47,219 nt of DNA from Desulfosporosinus sp. BRH_c37 (GTDB lineage Bacteria; Bacillota; Desulfitobacteriia; Desulfitobacteriales; Desulfitobacteriaceae), in assembly GCA_001516045.1 (NCBI GenBank), contig LOEW01000166.1, forward strand, positions 1 through 47,219, read 5' to 3'. Shown here in pieces: positions 1 through 7,747 of this stretch. Position 1 is the stretch's first letter; each line of letters opens with the position of its first letter. Under the pieces are notes generated by a model. The model was not told where the DNA came from, searched no databases, and saw only the letters and a list, made by a program, of their open reading frames with translations. The position numbers were made by a program, and so were the translations under genes.

Positions 1-392
1 GCCTTTATTAAAGGAACAAATTTTTCATTTACCCATTCAACGTATTTTGCGTCCAAGGCTTTAGTATCCACGGACAATTTAAGTGAAGTTTCGGTTTTTG
101 CGTCTCTGATAAGCTCATCTTCAAGCTTTACATTCAAATCGGCTAATCGCTTAAATTCAGTAAGATACTTTTCATTTCCATAGAGTAAATAACCCCTAGC
201 ATTGGAAGCTTCAGCCGCGGCATTATAGGCAATATCATTATTTATCTGCATACGCGGGATCTTACCCTGAAGATCATTGACAGCCACTTCCGCCGTAGTA
301 CACTCATAAATGGTGTAAACGAATCCCCCCGTCGCCACTACGATTACTAACAAAAAGTAGGCTATCATCTTTTTGGCTAAAGTCATTTTCAT
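1..392 (-). CDS. Methyl-accepting chemotaxis protein, N-terminal part (runs off window)
   Basis: This is the first 130 residues of a membrane sensor whose 3' end lies outside the window. The protein starts MKMTLAKKMI and has one strong membrane segment at about residues 8-28, followed by an extracytoplasmic helical region with a YLLYGNEKYL stretch. That arrangement is typical of the four-helix-bundle sensor domain of chemotaxis receptors and some histidine kinases. An AGGAA ribosome binding site precedes the ATG at 392; a second in-frame ATG lies two codons later. The signalling half is not visible, so the choice of chemoreceptor over kinase is inference from this sensor architecture. Confidence 0.55.
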   Translation of the reverse strand, partial: MKMTLAKKMIAYFLLVIVVATGGFVYTIYECTTAEVAVNDLQGKIPRMQINNDIAYNAAAEASNARGYLLYGNEKYLTEFKRLADLNVKLEDELIRDAKTETSLKLSVDTKALDAKYVEWVNEKFVPLIK

Positions 393-453
393 TTTTTTCC
401 TGATTCTACACAGGTAGAACCAGCTCCCCCCCTCATAATCTATGTAAACTCTC

Positions 454-483
454 ATATTCGCCCTATGATAACACATATGTCAA
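454..483 (-). promoter_or_regulatory. Possible sigma-A promoter of the chemoreceptor gene
   Basis: On the minus strand a perfect TTGACA (478-483) is followed after 18 bases by GAATAT (454-459), about 60 bases before the receptor start codon. The -35 box is ideal but the -10 box is weak, so this is tentative. No c-di-GMP riboswitch was seen between it and the gene. Confidence 0.3.
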
Positions 484-574
484 CTAGAGGGGCTTCTTTA
501 AAGGCAAGCCTCTTTCTCCATATTCTAGATAAGCGATTGGACAAATATAGTTATTGTTATATGTTGTTATTTGA

Positions 575-614
575 CAAAACTTTTTAAATCCCTTCATGTT
601 TTTAAAAAGTTTTG
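575..614 (-). terminator. A/T-rich hairpin overlapping the 3' end of the PP2C frame
   Basis: CAAAACTTTTTAAA and its exact complement flank a 12-base loop. The coding end of the phosphatase frame forms one arm. On the minus strand the stem is followed by TTTTGT. It has the position of a terminator but is poor in G+C. Confidence 0.4.
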
Positions 615-1310
615 GTTGGGTCCTATTAAATCGTTCTTAGTAACTTCGAGGATCTCTATGCAAATAACGGAAAAGTCATCATTTCTTTCAGGACTTTCCG
701 TCAGTTTCTCAAGCCAGTTCTTATAGTCAGTAAAACTCCCCTGCTTATGTATTCCATGTAATTCTATTAGATCAGATGCCCCATCGCTCATCATACAATA
801 GATTTCCCCTGCTTTAAGCGGTATGGTCACCATTTCAATATCAGGATCATCAATAATGCCCAGATAACAACCAGACATTGGAACCAAGGAGCATTCATGG
901 GGTTTAGCAGCCAAAAACAGAGTTATACCCCCTGAGATAAGTTTAAGCTCAGCGGCTTTTAAATCAAATTCAAAATACAGCAAGGCTATAAAAGAATCTT
1001 CATATAAATAGTGCATTATTCTCTGGTTTATAATCTGCAGGTCACCCATTTCGATCTTCTCACCCGTTAAGAGCACGTTATCCAACATCATTTTAAAGGT
1101 AGCGGTTTGCAAGGCTGTCGCCACACCATGTCCACTCACATCGACAATGTATCCACACAGTTTATTTTGCCCTTCAAACCACTTGTAGTTAAAGAGGTCT
1201 CCACTGACAATACTATAGGGTTCAAAGATCGTATTGACATGCACCTTGTCCCCAATAAAAGGGTGGGGTAGGGAATCCTGCTGCACCCGCGCAGCCAAAA
1301 ACAGCTCCAT
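594..1310 (-). CDS. SpoIIE/RsbU-type PP2C protein phosphatase domain (3' fragment of a split gene)
   Basis: The 238 residues form an almost pure PP2C-type serine phosphatase domain of the SpoIIE/RsbU family, which dephosphorylates anti-anti-sigma or similar regulators. Visible marks are the AARVQQDSLP entry helix, SGDLF with metal ligand D38, VDVSGHG with D57, MSDGASDL, and the closing NDDFSV. The open frame continues upstream of the first ATG as a charged helix (KLREREKQ), which normally joins PAS domains to this phosphatase. The preceding PAS frame stops only 29 bases upstream in another phase. The domain was therefore almost certainly the output end of the protein starting at 3323, and is now separated by a frameshift near 1342. 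A GGGAG about 12 bases upstream could allow independent translation. Confidence 0.75.
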   Translation of the reverse strand: MELFLAARVQQDSLPHPFIGDKVHVNTIFEPYSIVSGDLFNYKWFEGQNKLCGYIVDVSGHGVATALQTATFKMMLDNVLLTGEKIEMGDLQIINQRIMHYLYEDSFIALLYFEFDLKAAELKLISGGITLFLAAKPHECSLVPMSGCYLGIIDDPDIEMVTIPLKAGEIYCMMSDGASDLIELHGIHKQGSFTDYKNWLEKLTESPERNDDFSVICIEILEVTKNDLIGPNQNFLKT

Positions 1311-1338
1311 CAGGGTTTGTTTCTCCCTCTCCCGCAGT

Positions 1339-2928
1339 TTATTTTCCTTCCATGTTTTTCCGATCAGTTATGTCAACGACACTGCTGGCTTTAAGCGGGA
1401 TATTGTTTGCTTCATCCCGTAGGGGATAGCTTTGCAGCCAGAGCCACCGGATTTCACCATCTGGTCTAATAATTCTAAACTCTTTACTTGTAGCTTCGTT
1501 CATATTTAGAAAACTCTGGGGGAAAGAAACCCTCATTTTCTTCCTGTCAGCCGGATGAATCAACTCGACTAGTGAATGTCGATTATCGAGCAGACTCTGA
1601 CAAGACATCCCACAGATTCTTTCATAGGCCGGGCTGACATAGACAATATTCTCCTGATCAGTAATGAGAAAGATCTCATTGATCGTATTTGCATATTTAA
1701 TAACACCCTTTTTATGGATAACTACAAACAGAGGAGCATTATTTACGATTGCACCATATCTTTCTTTGCTTTCCAGAAGTTCGGCCTCCATATCAGTCAT
1801 TTCTGTTATATCTTCAAAACACTCCATTTTCTCGGTAATTTCACCAAATTCATCTTTTAGTACAGCTATACTCTTTAAAACATGCCTGATTTGACCATCT
1901 TTTGTGATGATTTTACACTTTTCATTAATTAACGTCGAGTCAATAGCTTTGCCACACAACCCGCAATCATCCCTACATATTCCATGTAAGACCTTTGAGC
2001 ATTCTTTGCCCATGACTTCTGCTACAGCATAACCAGTTATCTCCTCGGCGATTTTATTCCATCGAATTATCTTTCCGAACTTGTCCACTGAAAAGACTGC
2101 ACTGGGGACAGTACTAAAAAGCAACTTTGCGTATTCCGCTTCTTTCCTTAATTGTTTTTCAAGCCTTTTCCTCTCAGCAATATCCCTTGCAATCCCAATA
2201 AGTCCTGCCACGTTTCCGTGTTCATCCAAGATAGGCATTCTTACTGTTTCAGCGTCGATTACACTACCATCAGTCAAAATAATTATTTCTTCATTCTTCA
2301 GCGTTTTGCCAGCCATAAATACTTCTTGGTCTTTCTGGCGATAAAATCTAGCCAGATCAATATCCTTTATTAGATCTAAATCTGTTTTACCAATAATTTC
2401 ATCCTCGTTTACACCTAAAACCTTTTCCGCATTTTTATTACACCCTAAAAAGGCGCTGTTTAGATCTTTATAAAAGATATAATCAGGTATGGTATCCAGC
2501 ATCGTTTTTAGAAATCTTTTTTGGTTAGTAAGCTCCATTTCAAGCTGTACCTGTTCTGTTATATTATTCGCAACTCCCTTAGTTCCGATAACTACACTGT
2601 CCTCGAAAAATGGTAGAATTAAGATTTCGAACCACTCATCACTCGCTTCATTTTTCACATGAATCCGATTCAAAGATTGTTTGCTTTCAGTCCTAATTAC
2701 CTCTTCTTCAATATTTCGATGTTCCAAAGCAATTTTGTCAAAATCAGTCTTTCCAATGATTTCCGTACTCTTCATGCTGTAGAAATCTGCAAAATTTCTA
2801 TTTACAGTAACATATTTACCATTTCTATCTTTCAACCAAGCCATAAATGGCCAAGAGTCAAGTAACAAACTCTTGGCCATTTGATCTTCCTTTTCGTGTT
2901 TTCTTCTATCAGTTATGTCGCCTGTCAC
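1339..2928 (-). CDS. Multi-PAS sensor protein, middle fragment of a split PAS-PP2C gene
   Basis: The 529 residues contain PAS domains at roughly 20-125, 135-265, 265-385 and 395-520, each ending in a D-I-T/A-x-R type junction. They sense small ligands or redox state and pass the signal to an output domain. The third PAS has a cysteine cluster (CRDDCGLC), suggesting metal or redox sensing. The nominal start is GTG at 2928, but the frame is open further upstream to about 3035, and that extension supplies the missing second half of the PAS domain begun at 3323. The GTG is therefore probably not a true start. There is no kinase or cyclase domain; the output is the PP2C domain encoded directly downstream in another phase. 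The fourth PAS looks fused from two halves by an internal deletion. Confidence 0.7.
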   Translation of the reverse strand: MTGDITDRRKHEKEDQMAKSLLLDSWPFMAWLKDRNGKYVTVNRNFADFYSMKSTEIIGKTDFDKIALEHRNIEEEVIRTESKQSLNRIHVKNEASDEWFEILILPFFEDSVVIGTKGVANNITEQVQLEMELTNQKRFLKTMLDTIPDYIFYKDLNSAFLGCNKNAEKVLGVNEDEIIGKTDLDLIKDIDLARFYRQKDQEVFMAGKTLKNEEIIILTDGSVIDAETVRMPILDEHGNVAGLIGIARDIAERKRLEKQLRKEAEYAKLLFSTVPSAVFSVDKFGKIIRWNKIAEEITGYAVAEVMGKECSKVLHGICRDDCGLCGKAIDSTLINEKCKIITKDGQIRHVLKSIAVLKDEFGEITEKMECFEDITEMTDMEAELLESKERYGAIVNNAPLFVVIHKKGVIKYANTINEIFLITDQENIVYVSPAYERICGMSCQSLLDNRHSLVELIHPADRKKMRVSFPQSFLNMNEATSKEFRIIRPDGEIRWLWLQSYPLRDEANNIPLKASSVVDITDRKNMEGK

Positions 2929-3014
2929 TGTAAGTAAATATTTATTAGAAACATCCTTGCTTATACCATATAATACATCTTTTCCTTCCCACTTCCCTTT
3001 AATAACACGGGTAT

Positions 3015-3323
3015 TTACAGGTACCTGCTTTCCGAATTAGTACAAAAGGGGATCAAATATTTGGTTATATCTCCTTCTAGCATGCCCTTTATGATTTCTT
3101 GAACTTCTCCACCTCTAGTTAATGGATACAGTATTTCAACGTTCTTGTTTTCTATTTCTTCTCGACTATAATCCAGTTTCTCTAAGGTTGCTTTATTCAA
3201 ACGAATAATTTTACCCGTTTCATCTACAATGAAAAGATAATCCTCTACTTGATCAAATAGCAAATCAAAGCTTTCTTTGTATTGATTATCCGGCATCGCG
3301 CGATCATCCTTTTCGATGGTCAT
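3015..3323 (-). CDS. N-terminal PAS fragment of a split PAS-PP2C sensor gene
   Basis: This 102-residue frame begins with a good GGGAGGT site 8 bases before the ATG, so it is the real start of the transcription unit. It covers the first two thirds of a PAS domain (DYLFIVDETGKIIRLNKATL) and then ends abruptly in SESRYL. Shifting phase by one base near 3032 continues the PAS fold without a gap (GKQVPVNTRVIKGKWEGKDV) into the frame of the next protein. A missing G in a TCGG run would explain it. Alone, this fragment is unlikely to fold into a complete sensor. Confidence 0.65.
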   Translation of the reverse strand: MTIEKDDRAMPDNQYKESFDLLFDQVEDYLFIVDETGKIIRLNKATLEKLDYSREEIENKNVEILYPLTRGGEVQEIIKGMLEGDITKYLIPFCTNSESRYL

Positions 3324-3384
3324 AACGGGTTACCTCCCTGTATCTTTTCGTGGCTATACATTCCATCTTGCCCTACACACTGCT

Positions 3385-4407
3385 TTAGGGATTTTTCATG
3401 TCCTCAATAAAGGCTAATACTGCATCCTCTTTCGTTGCCCAGGAGGTGACAAGGCGAACTACAGAGTTATCCGCATCAACCTTCGACCAGACATAGAATG
3501 AATAATTATTCTGTAGCTTATTGATTAACCGATCAGGAAGTATCGGAAATATTTGATTTGATGGCGAGTTTACCAAGAACCTGAAACCTGCTTTTTCGAG
3601 TTCATCCCTGAGCAAACCTGCCATCTTATTTGCGTGCTTGGCAAGTTCAAAGTACAGGTTGTCTCTAAAAAGTTCAAGGAACTGGATGCCTAGGAGTCTT
3701 CCTTTGGCGAGGAGAGCTCCTTTTTGCTTCATATGAAATCGGAAGTCTTTTTTGAGCAGATCATTGCAGATCACTAGTGCTTCACCCATGAGTGCTCCAT
3801 TCTTAGTTCCACCAATATAAAAAGCATCAACCATTGTCCCCAGATCGGAAAGTTCCAGGTCATTCTCTTCTGAACACAAAGCTGATCCTAACCTAGCACC
3901 ATCCATGAACAAAAAGAGATTGTTTTCCCTGCAGAACCTGCTTATCTGTTCTAGTTCAATCTTATTATATATGGAGCCTATTTCTGTCGGATTTGATATA
4001 TAAACTAACTTAGGCTTCACCATATGTTCATCAGTATGTGAATCGAGTGCAATCTTGATGTGGGAATCGTTTAGTTTTCCATCACTTACTTCTATGGATA
4101 TAATTTTATGTCCTGTGGCCTCTATCGCTCCTGTCTCATGCCCCAATACATGACCGGTGTTGGCTGAAATTACTGCTTCATGTGGTCTTAAAAAAGCAGA
4201 AATAGCTATAAGATTCGTTTGCGTACCCCCTGAAAGTAGATGAATATCAATATCATTTCTTCCGATTCTTTGCTTTAACAGCTCAACAGCCTTTTGAGTA
4301 TAGCAATCCTCTCCATAGCCTTCAATCTGCTCAAAGTTTGATTCAATTAAAGCGTCTAAAATCCTAGGATGGGCTCCTTCACTATAGTCATTCTTGAAAC
4401 TATACAT
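3385..4407 (-). CDS. Low-specificity L-threonine aldolase (PLP-dependent beta-eliminating lyase family)
   Basis: The 340-residue enzyme belongs to fold-type I PLP enzymes that cleave threonine or allo-threonine to glycine and acetaldehyde. Visible motifs are SGGTQTN near residue 60 (phosphate-binding region), the H-V-L-G-H-E-T-G segment at 86-93, D169 in MDGAR, and the Schiff-base lysine K202 in GGTKNG. Length and motif order match the beta-eliminating lyase/threonine aldolase family. The ATG is preceded by GGAG. It stands alone between the PAS gene and a long non-coding stretch, so it gives glycine supply or threonine use as a plausible role. Exact substrate preference cannot be read from the sequence. 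Confidence 0.85.
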   Translation of the reverse strand: MYSFKNDYSEGAHPRILDALIESNFEQIEGYGEDCYTQKAVELLKQRIGRNDIDIHLLSGGTQTNLIAISAFLRPHEAVISANTGHVLGHETGAIEATGHKIISIEVSDGKLNDSHIKIALDSHTDEHMVKPKLVYISNPTEIGSIYNKIELEQISRFCRENNLFLFMDGARLGSALCSEENDLELSDLGTMVDAFYIGGTKNGALMGEALVICNDLLKKDFRFHMKQKGALLAKGRLLGIQFLELFRDNLYFELAKHANKMAGLLRDELEKAGFRFLVNSPSNQIFPILPDRLINKLQNNYSFYVWSKVDADNSVVRLVTSWATKEDAVLAFIEDMKNP

Positions 4408-4542
4408 CTATCAGGACTCCTTCATATTTTTTGCTTGATTACTTAATATCACTTGCGTTCTTAAGTTTCTGCCTTGATACTCTTCGATTCTGTCCACCAC
4501 TGTAACGATATAACAGTCAGTTATACTTTCTTTCTGCCTAGT

Positions 4543-4572
4543 AAAAAAAGGCCACTCATTGAGTAGCCTTTA
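4543..4572 (-). terminator. Strong intrinsic terminator
   Basis: On the minus strand an 11-bp stem (AAAGGCTACTC with GAGTGGCCTTT, one G-U pair) with a 3-base loop runs into seven T residues. It lies 136 bases before the threonine aldolase start and would end any transcript coming from the non-coding stretch. Confidence 0.8.
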
Positions 4573-4585
4573 CATCTAATTGAAT

Positions 4586-5156
4586 CCCGCAAAGTTCCTC
4601 CAGAATAATGGATACACGGCTCAAGATTAATCTTCAAAGATTCAATCAAAACTTATTAACCGGAGTATATTGGTTTGATACATTAAACACCTTACTCTTA
4701 CTAAAACCTGACACTCTACACAGCTAAAGCTAGTGGGTTCTTAGGTACGAAGACTTTCAATATACTCTCGCTTACAGGTATGGCACTCATCTGCAAGGTA
4801 CAACATATAAAGGCTGGTCTATTTCCCTAAGACTTTACTACCAAGCAGTCCATCGACTACATTAGCGATAGTATAACGCCCGTGTCTTGACGCTTGCCTA
4901 ATTATACCATACTGTTTATACAATGAAATCTTTAGATTTGCCTTATATCCCCATAGCTGAAGCAAGGGGCTTTACGGCAACAAGCAACCAGTCAAATACA
5001 AAGTTTAAAGTAATGAAACTAATCTGGACAAATCCTCCACTATTGCTTTAATTACTTTAGGTCTAACAATTAACTACTGACCACTAAACATTCCTTTCCA
5101 AATGACCCGACTCTTACCAACAGACTGACTTCTAATAATGAGAGGAACTTTGCGGG
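4586..5156. repeat. 15-bp perfect inverted repeat bracketing about 540 bases
   Basis: CCCGCAAAGTTCCTC at 4586-4600 and its exact reverse complement at 5142-5156. The similarity fades just outside the arms. It could be terminal repeats of a small non-autonomous element or the closing helix of a large RNA. Confidence 0.7.
4705..4985 (-). mobile_element. Possible IS200/IS605-like non-autonomous remnant with omega-RNA/HEARO-like RNA
   Basis: On the minus strand an imperfect palindrome at 4940-4978 (GCC...AAGCCCC...GGGG...GGC) resembles the left-end hairpin of IS200/IS605 elements. A TATAAT lies at 4901-4906. It is followed by a segment with GTCAAG, GGGCGTT and CGCTAA blocks, which I recall as core elements of HEARO/IsrB-associated RNA. 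The right side ends in a CCCACTAGCTTTAGCTGTG hairpin and a GTGTCA tail, as in IS605 right ends. No transposase or TnpB/IsrB gene remains. The match is from memory only. Confidence 0.35.
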
Positions 5157-5172
5157 AAATCTTTCATTTTAA

Positions 5173-5196
5173 CAACAAAACCACCCTTTTAGGTGG
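5173..5196 (-). terminator. Intrinsic terminator of a short minus-strand RNA
   Basis: On the minus strand CCACCT pairs with GGGTGG around an AAAA loop, then runs into TTTTGTTGTT. It lies about 135 bases after the predicted start site of the 5334-5361 promoter, with no gene between. Confidence 0.6.
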
Positions 5197-5327
5197 CTCC
5201 AATTCTTCGAAATTCAGCATCGAAACTTAACTAATTGCAATGCTTAAACCTTCGATGAATCGAAACTTTAACCTAGCACGCGACCAATAAGTTATTAGCA
5301 ATCTGAACTTTTTGATTAACTGATTAT
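5173..5327 (-). ncRNA. Candidate small RNA (about 155 nt)
   Basis: A consensus promoter and an intrinsic terminator frame about 155 bases without a reading frame. The RNA can fold into a rod: TTCAG with CTGAA, AACTTA with TAAGTT, and an inner hairpin TTCGAT/ATCGAA flanked by TTAAA/TTTAA. A long rod is reminiscent of 6S RNA, but no sequence signature of 6S was identified, so no family is assigned. Confidence 0.4.
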
Positions 5328-5333
5328 ACTTTT

Positions 5334-5361
5334 ATTATAAGTAAATTCGGCATTCTGTCAA
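5334..5361 (-). promoter_or_regulatory. Consensus sigma-A promoter facing the non-coding stretch
   Basis: Perfect TTGACA (5356-5361), a 16-base spacer and perfect TATAAT (5334-5339) on the minus strand. It is the best promoter match in the window, and the nearest downstream protein gene is about 930 bases away. Confidence 0.75.
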
Positions 5362-5522
5362 GTGGTTAGGAATATATTCTTTGAAAGCAGTATCAACTCC
5401 TAAATGTTTTTTGTTATCCAATGAGCCACAACAATTATTACGATGAAGCTCCTACTTAACGCTCCTTATAGTATTAGCAAAATAACGTCCCTCACATATG
5501 CTGATGCAAAGGGGTGTATTAA

Positions 5523-6800
5523 ATGCGAACGCTCAAACGCGGTTCCACCGGTAATGATGTCATGGAAATCCAGAGTCTCTTGGAAAAGATGGGCTATAAT
5601 CCCGGAGTCATTGATGGGATTCTGGGCCTTAGGACTGAGCAAGCGATAAAACAGTTTCAGAGAAATTATGGTTTAACTGCCGATGGAGTCATAGGCGCGA
5701 ACACTCGTAAAGTATTGCAAAGCTTCCTCCAAGGTTATGAGAATTACACCATTAAATCAGGTGACACTTTAAGTAAAGTTGCCCAAAAATATCATATCAA
5801 GCTTGCCTTGTTACTTACTGCCAACGCGGGAATTGATCCCCTTAATCTCCAAATTCGTCAGGTGATCAAAGTTCCCTATGCTTTTGATGTCGTGGATACC
5901 AATATTAACTATACTTTTGAAATCATGGAGAGAGATATACAGGGCTTAAAGAGTCGATATCCCTTTATCGAAGTTGGGATAGCCGGTAAAAGTGTACTCG
6001 GAAAAAACTTGTACACTCTCAAATTAGGTAATGGGCCAGTGGAAGTCTTCTATAACGGTACTCATCATGCCTTGGAATGGATAACATCACCCTTCTTAAT
6101 GAAATTTACCGAGAACTTCGCCAAAGCTTACGCTGAGGGTCGCCCGCTGCATAGCTATGATCTGAGAGATATTTGGATGCAAAACACGATTTATATTATG
6201 CCCATGGTTAATCCTGACGGAGTCGAATTGGTTCTTCAGGGATTGCAAAGAGATAATCCCTATTATGATCAGTTGATTGCCTGGAACAACGGCCGAATGA
6301 ACTTTGGAGAGGTGTGGGAAGCCAACATCAGAGGGGTCGATTTAAACCACAACTACGACGCTTCCTGGGAACTTTCCAAACAAGCAGAGCCGGCTTACGG
6401 CGTACATGGACCAGGACCAACGAGGTTTTCCGGACAGTATCCTGAGTCTGAGCCCGAATCAAAAGCTGTGGCGGACTTCACCAGAAACCATAACTTTAGA
6501 CTAGTACTTGCTTACCATAGCCAAGGTGAGGTGATTTATTGGACCTATCAGGATAAGACTCCACCTGAGGCTCGACGCATTGGCGAATTGTTCTCCCGAT
6601 TAAGTGGATATACCCTAGCGGAAACGACTGGAATTACGTCTTACGCCGGCTACAAAGATTGGTTCATCGACAAATACCGACGACCCGGTTTTACGATTGA
6701 AGTAGGTTTAGGAAGAAATCCACTTCCAATATCACAGTTTACGGAAATCTATCGAGATAATGAAGAGATATTGCTGGCTGCTCCGATTCAGGCTCGATAA
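5523..6800 (+). CDS. Gamma-D-glutamyl-meso-diaminopimelate endopeptidase (M14 family, spore-type ENP I)
   Basis: The 425 residues begin with a peptidoglycan-binding domain (about 1-72: LKRGSTGNDVMEIQSLL, YGLTADGVIG), then a LysM module (about 75-120: YTIKSGDTLSKVAQKYHI), then an M14 zinc carboxypeptidase-like domain (about 130-420). Zinc ligands are visible in the THHALEW H-x-x-E motif and in LAYHSQGE; the catalytic glutamate is in FTIEVG. There is no signal peptide, as in Bacillus sphaericus endopeptidase I, which acts on spore peptidoglycan from the cytoplasmic side. A GGGGTG site precedes the ATG. A CATATGCT just upstream loosely resembles a sporulation sigma -10 box. The gene converges on the response regulator gene with 8 bases between stops. 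Confidence 0.88.
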   Translation: MRTLKRGSTGNDVMEIQSLLEKMGYNPGVIDGILGLRTEQAIKQFQRNYGLTADGVIGANTRKVLQSFLQGYENYTIKSGDTLSKVAQKYHIKLALLLTANAGIDPLNLQIRQVIKVPYAFDVVDTNINYTFEIMERDIQGLKSRYPFIEVGIAGKSVLGKNLYTLKLGNGPVEVFYNGTHHALEWITSPFLMKFTENFAKAYAEGRPLHSYDLRDIWMQNTIYIMPMVNPDGVELVLQGLQRDNPYYDQLIAWNNGRMNFGEVWEANIRGVDLNHNYDASWELSKQAEPAYGVHGPGPTRFSGQYPESEPESKAVADFTRNHNFRLVLAYHSQGEVIYWTYQDKTPPEARRIGELFSRLSGYTLAETTGITSYAGYKDWFIDKYRRPGFTIEVGLGRNPLPISQFTEIYRDNEEILLAAPIQAR

Positions 6801-6808
6801 TAGAAAGC

Positions 6809-7747
6809 TTAGGGTAATTTCAACTTTGGCTCATCTTCAAATGCTTTGATTCTATTCCTGCCGCTCTCCTTCGCCTTATAAAGAGCATTATCAGCGGCCA
6901 TTATCAAGACCTCGGGCGATGAATCCTTTGTCGAGGAAATGTTGGCAACCCCCTGACTGATTGTCACATAACTGCTAGCAGAGGAGTAGGCATGGGGTAT
7001 TTGAAGTGATAGTATACCCGTGCGGAATTCTTCAGCAACCTTAATGGCGCCTTCGATCCCGGTATTAGGCAGAACACAAACAAACTCCTCCCCCCCATAA
7101 CGAGCAACCAAATCCGTCTTTCTTTTTAGCGACTCAGAGAGCTTTTGGGCGATCCTGACAAGGCAGGTATCGCCAGCCTGATGGCCGTAGTTATCATTAT
7201 ATTGCTTAAAGTTATCTATATCTATCATGATTAAAGACAACGCTAACTCTTCGCGGATGGACAAATTCCACAAGACAGCATAGTATTCGTCAAAACGGCG
7301 ACGGTTGGCTATTGCTGTCAAGCCATCACAATAGGATGTATTTACTAAAAAGTCACGGTATCGCTTAAGCTCGGCATGGGTCCGCACTCGGGCTTTGATT
7401 ACAACAGGACTGAACGGTTTGGTTATATAATCAACCGCTCCCATATTAAACCCTTTTACTTCATCCTCTTCGCTGGTTTTAGCAGTGATGAAAATAACTG
7501 GGATATTCTGCGTGCATAAATCGGCTTTTAATCTTCGACATACCTCATAACCATCCATTCCGGGCATCATAACGTCAAGGAGAATCAGATCAGGAGGATT
7601 ATCCGACTCCACTATCTTCAAGGCCTTTTCTCCATTGGTTGCCACTCGAACTGAATAATCCATTCTCAATAAAGCACCAAGAACTGTAATGTTTTCCGGA
7701 GAATCGTCAACAATTAAAATAGTCTGCTTTTGCTGCAACTCATCCAC
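6809..7747 (-). CDS. Response regulator with GGDEF diguanylate cyclase output
   Basis: The 312 residues have a receiver domain (1-125, phospho-acceptor D58 in LLDVMMPG, K110) and a GGDEF domain (about 140-305). The active-site loop is GGEEF at 218-222, which is catalytically competent. An inhibitory-site RxxD (R209-D212) stands five residues before it, so product feedback by c-di-GMP is expected. The GTG start shares one base with the TAG stop of the upstream hybrid kinase, indicating translational coupling. The kinase therefore likely phosphorylates this regulator, directly or through its HPt domain, to set c-di-GMP levels. Confidence 0.9.
   Translation of the reverse strand: MDELQQKQTILIVDDSPENITVLGALLRMDYSVRVATNGEKALKIVESDNPPDLILLDVMMPGMDGYEVCRRLKADLCTQNIPVIFITAKTSEEDEVKGFNMGAVDYITKPFSPVVIKARVRTHAELKRYRDFLVNTSYCDGLTAIANRRRFDEYYAVLWNLSIREELALSLIMIDIDNFKQYNDNYGHQAGDTCLVRIAQKLSESLKRKTDLVARYGGEEFVCVLPNTGIEGAIKVAEEFRTGILSLQIPHAYSSASSYVTISQGVANISSTKDSSPEVLIMAADNALYKAKESGRNRIKAFEDEPKLKLP

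Larger units (their letters stand above)
4543..5327 (-). ncRNA. Candidate long structured non-coding RNA (about 785 nt)
   Basis: Transcription from the 5334-5361 promoter that passes the first terminator would give an RNA of about 785 nt ending at 4543. Its 3' part is bracketed by a 15-bp inverted repeat (CCCGCAAAGTTCCTC) about 540 bases apart, able to close one large domain. Inside are further stems, such as a 9-bp TAAAGTAAT/ATTACTTTA pair. This is not a family I recognise with confidence. It may instead be two separate units, a short RNA and a mobile-element remnant. Confidence 0.3.
4408..5522. other. 1.1 kb non-coding stretch with minus-strand RNA signals
   Basis: No convincing protein frame is present. 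On the minus strand the stretch holds a strong promoter (5334-5361), a terminator (5173-5196), a 15-bp inverted repeat (5142-5156 and 4586-4600), an IS200/IS605-like segment (about 4705-4985) and a second terminator (4543-4572). Each is listed separately. Confidence 0.7.

Noticed and set aside
393..593. c-di-GMP riboswitch upstream of the chemoreceptor
   Set aside because: Such genes often carry one, but the conserved GEMM core was not seen in the leader.
5173..5327. 6S RNA or SRP RNA
   Set aside because: A rod-like fold and a short GTGCTAGGT match were noticed, but none of the conserved SRP core or 6S sequence features could be found.
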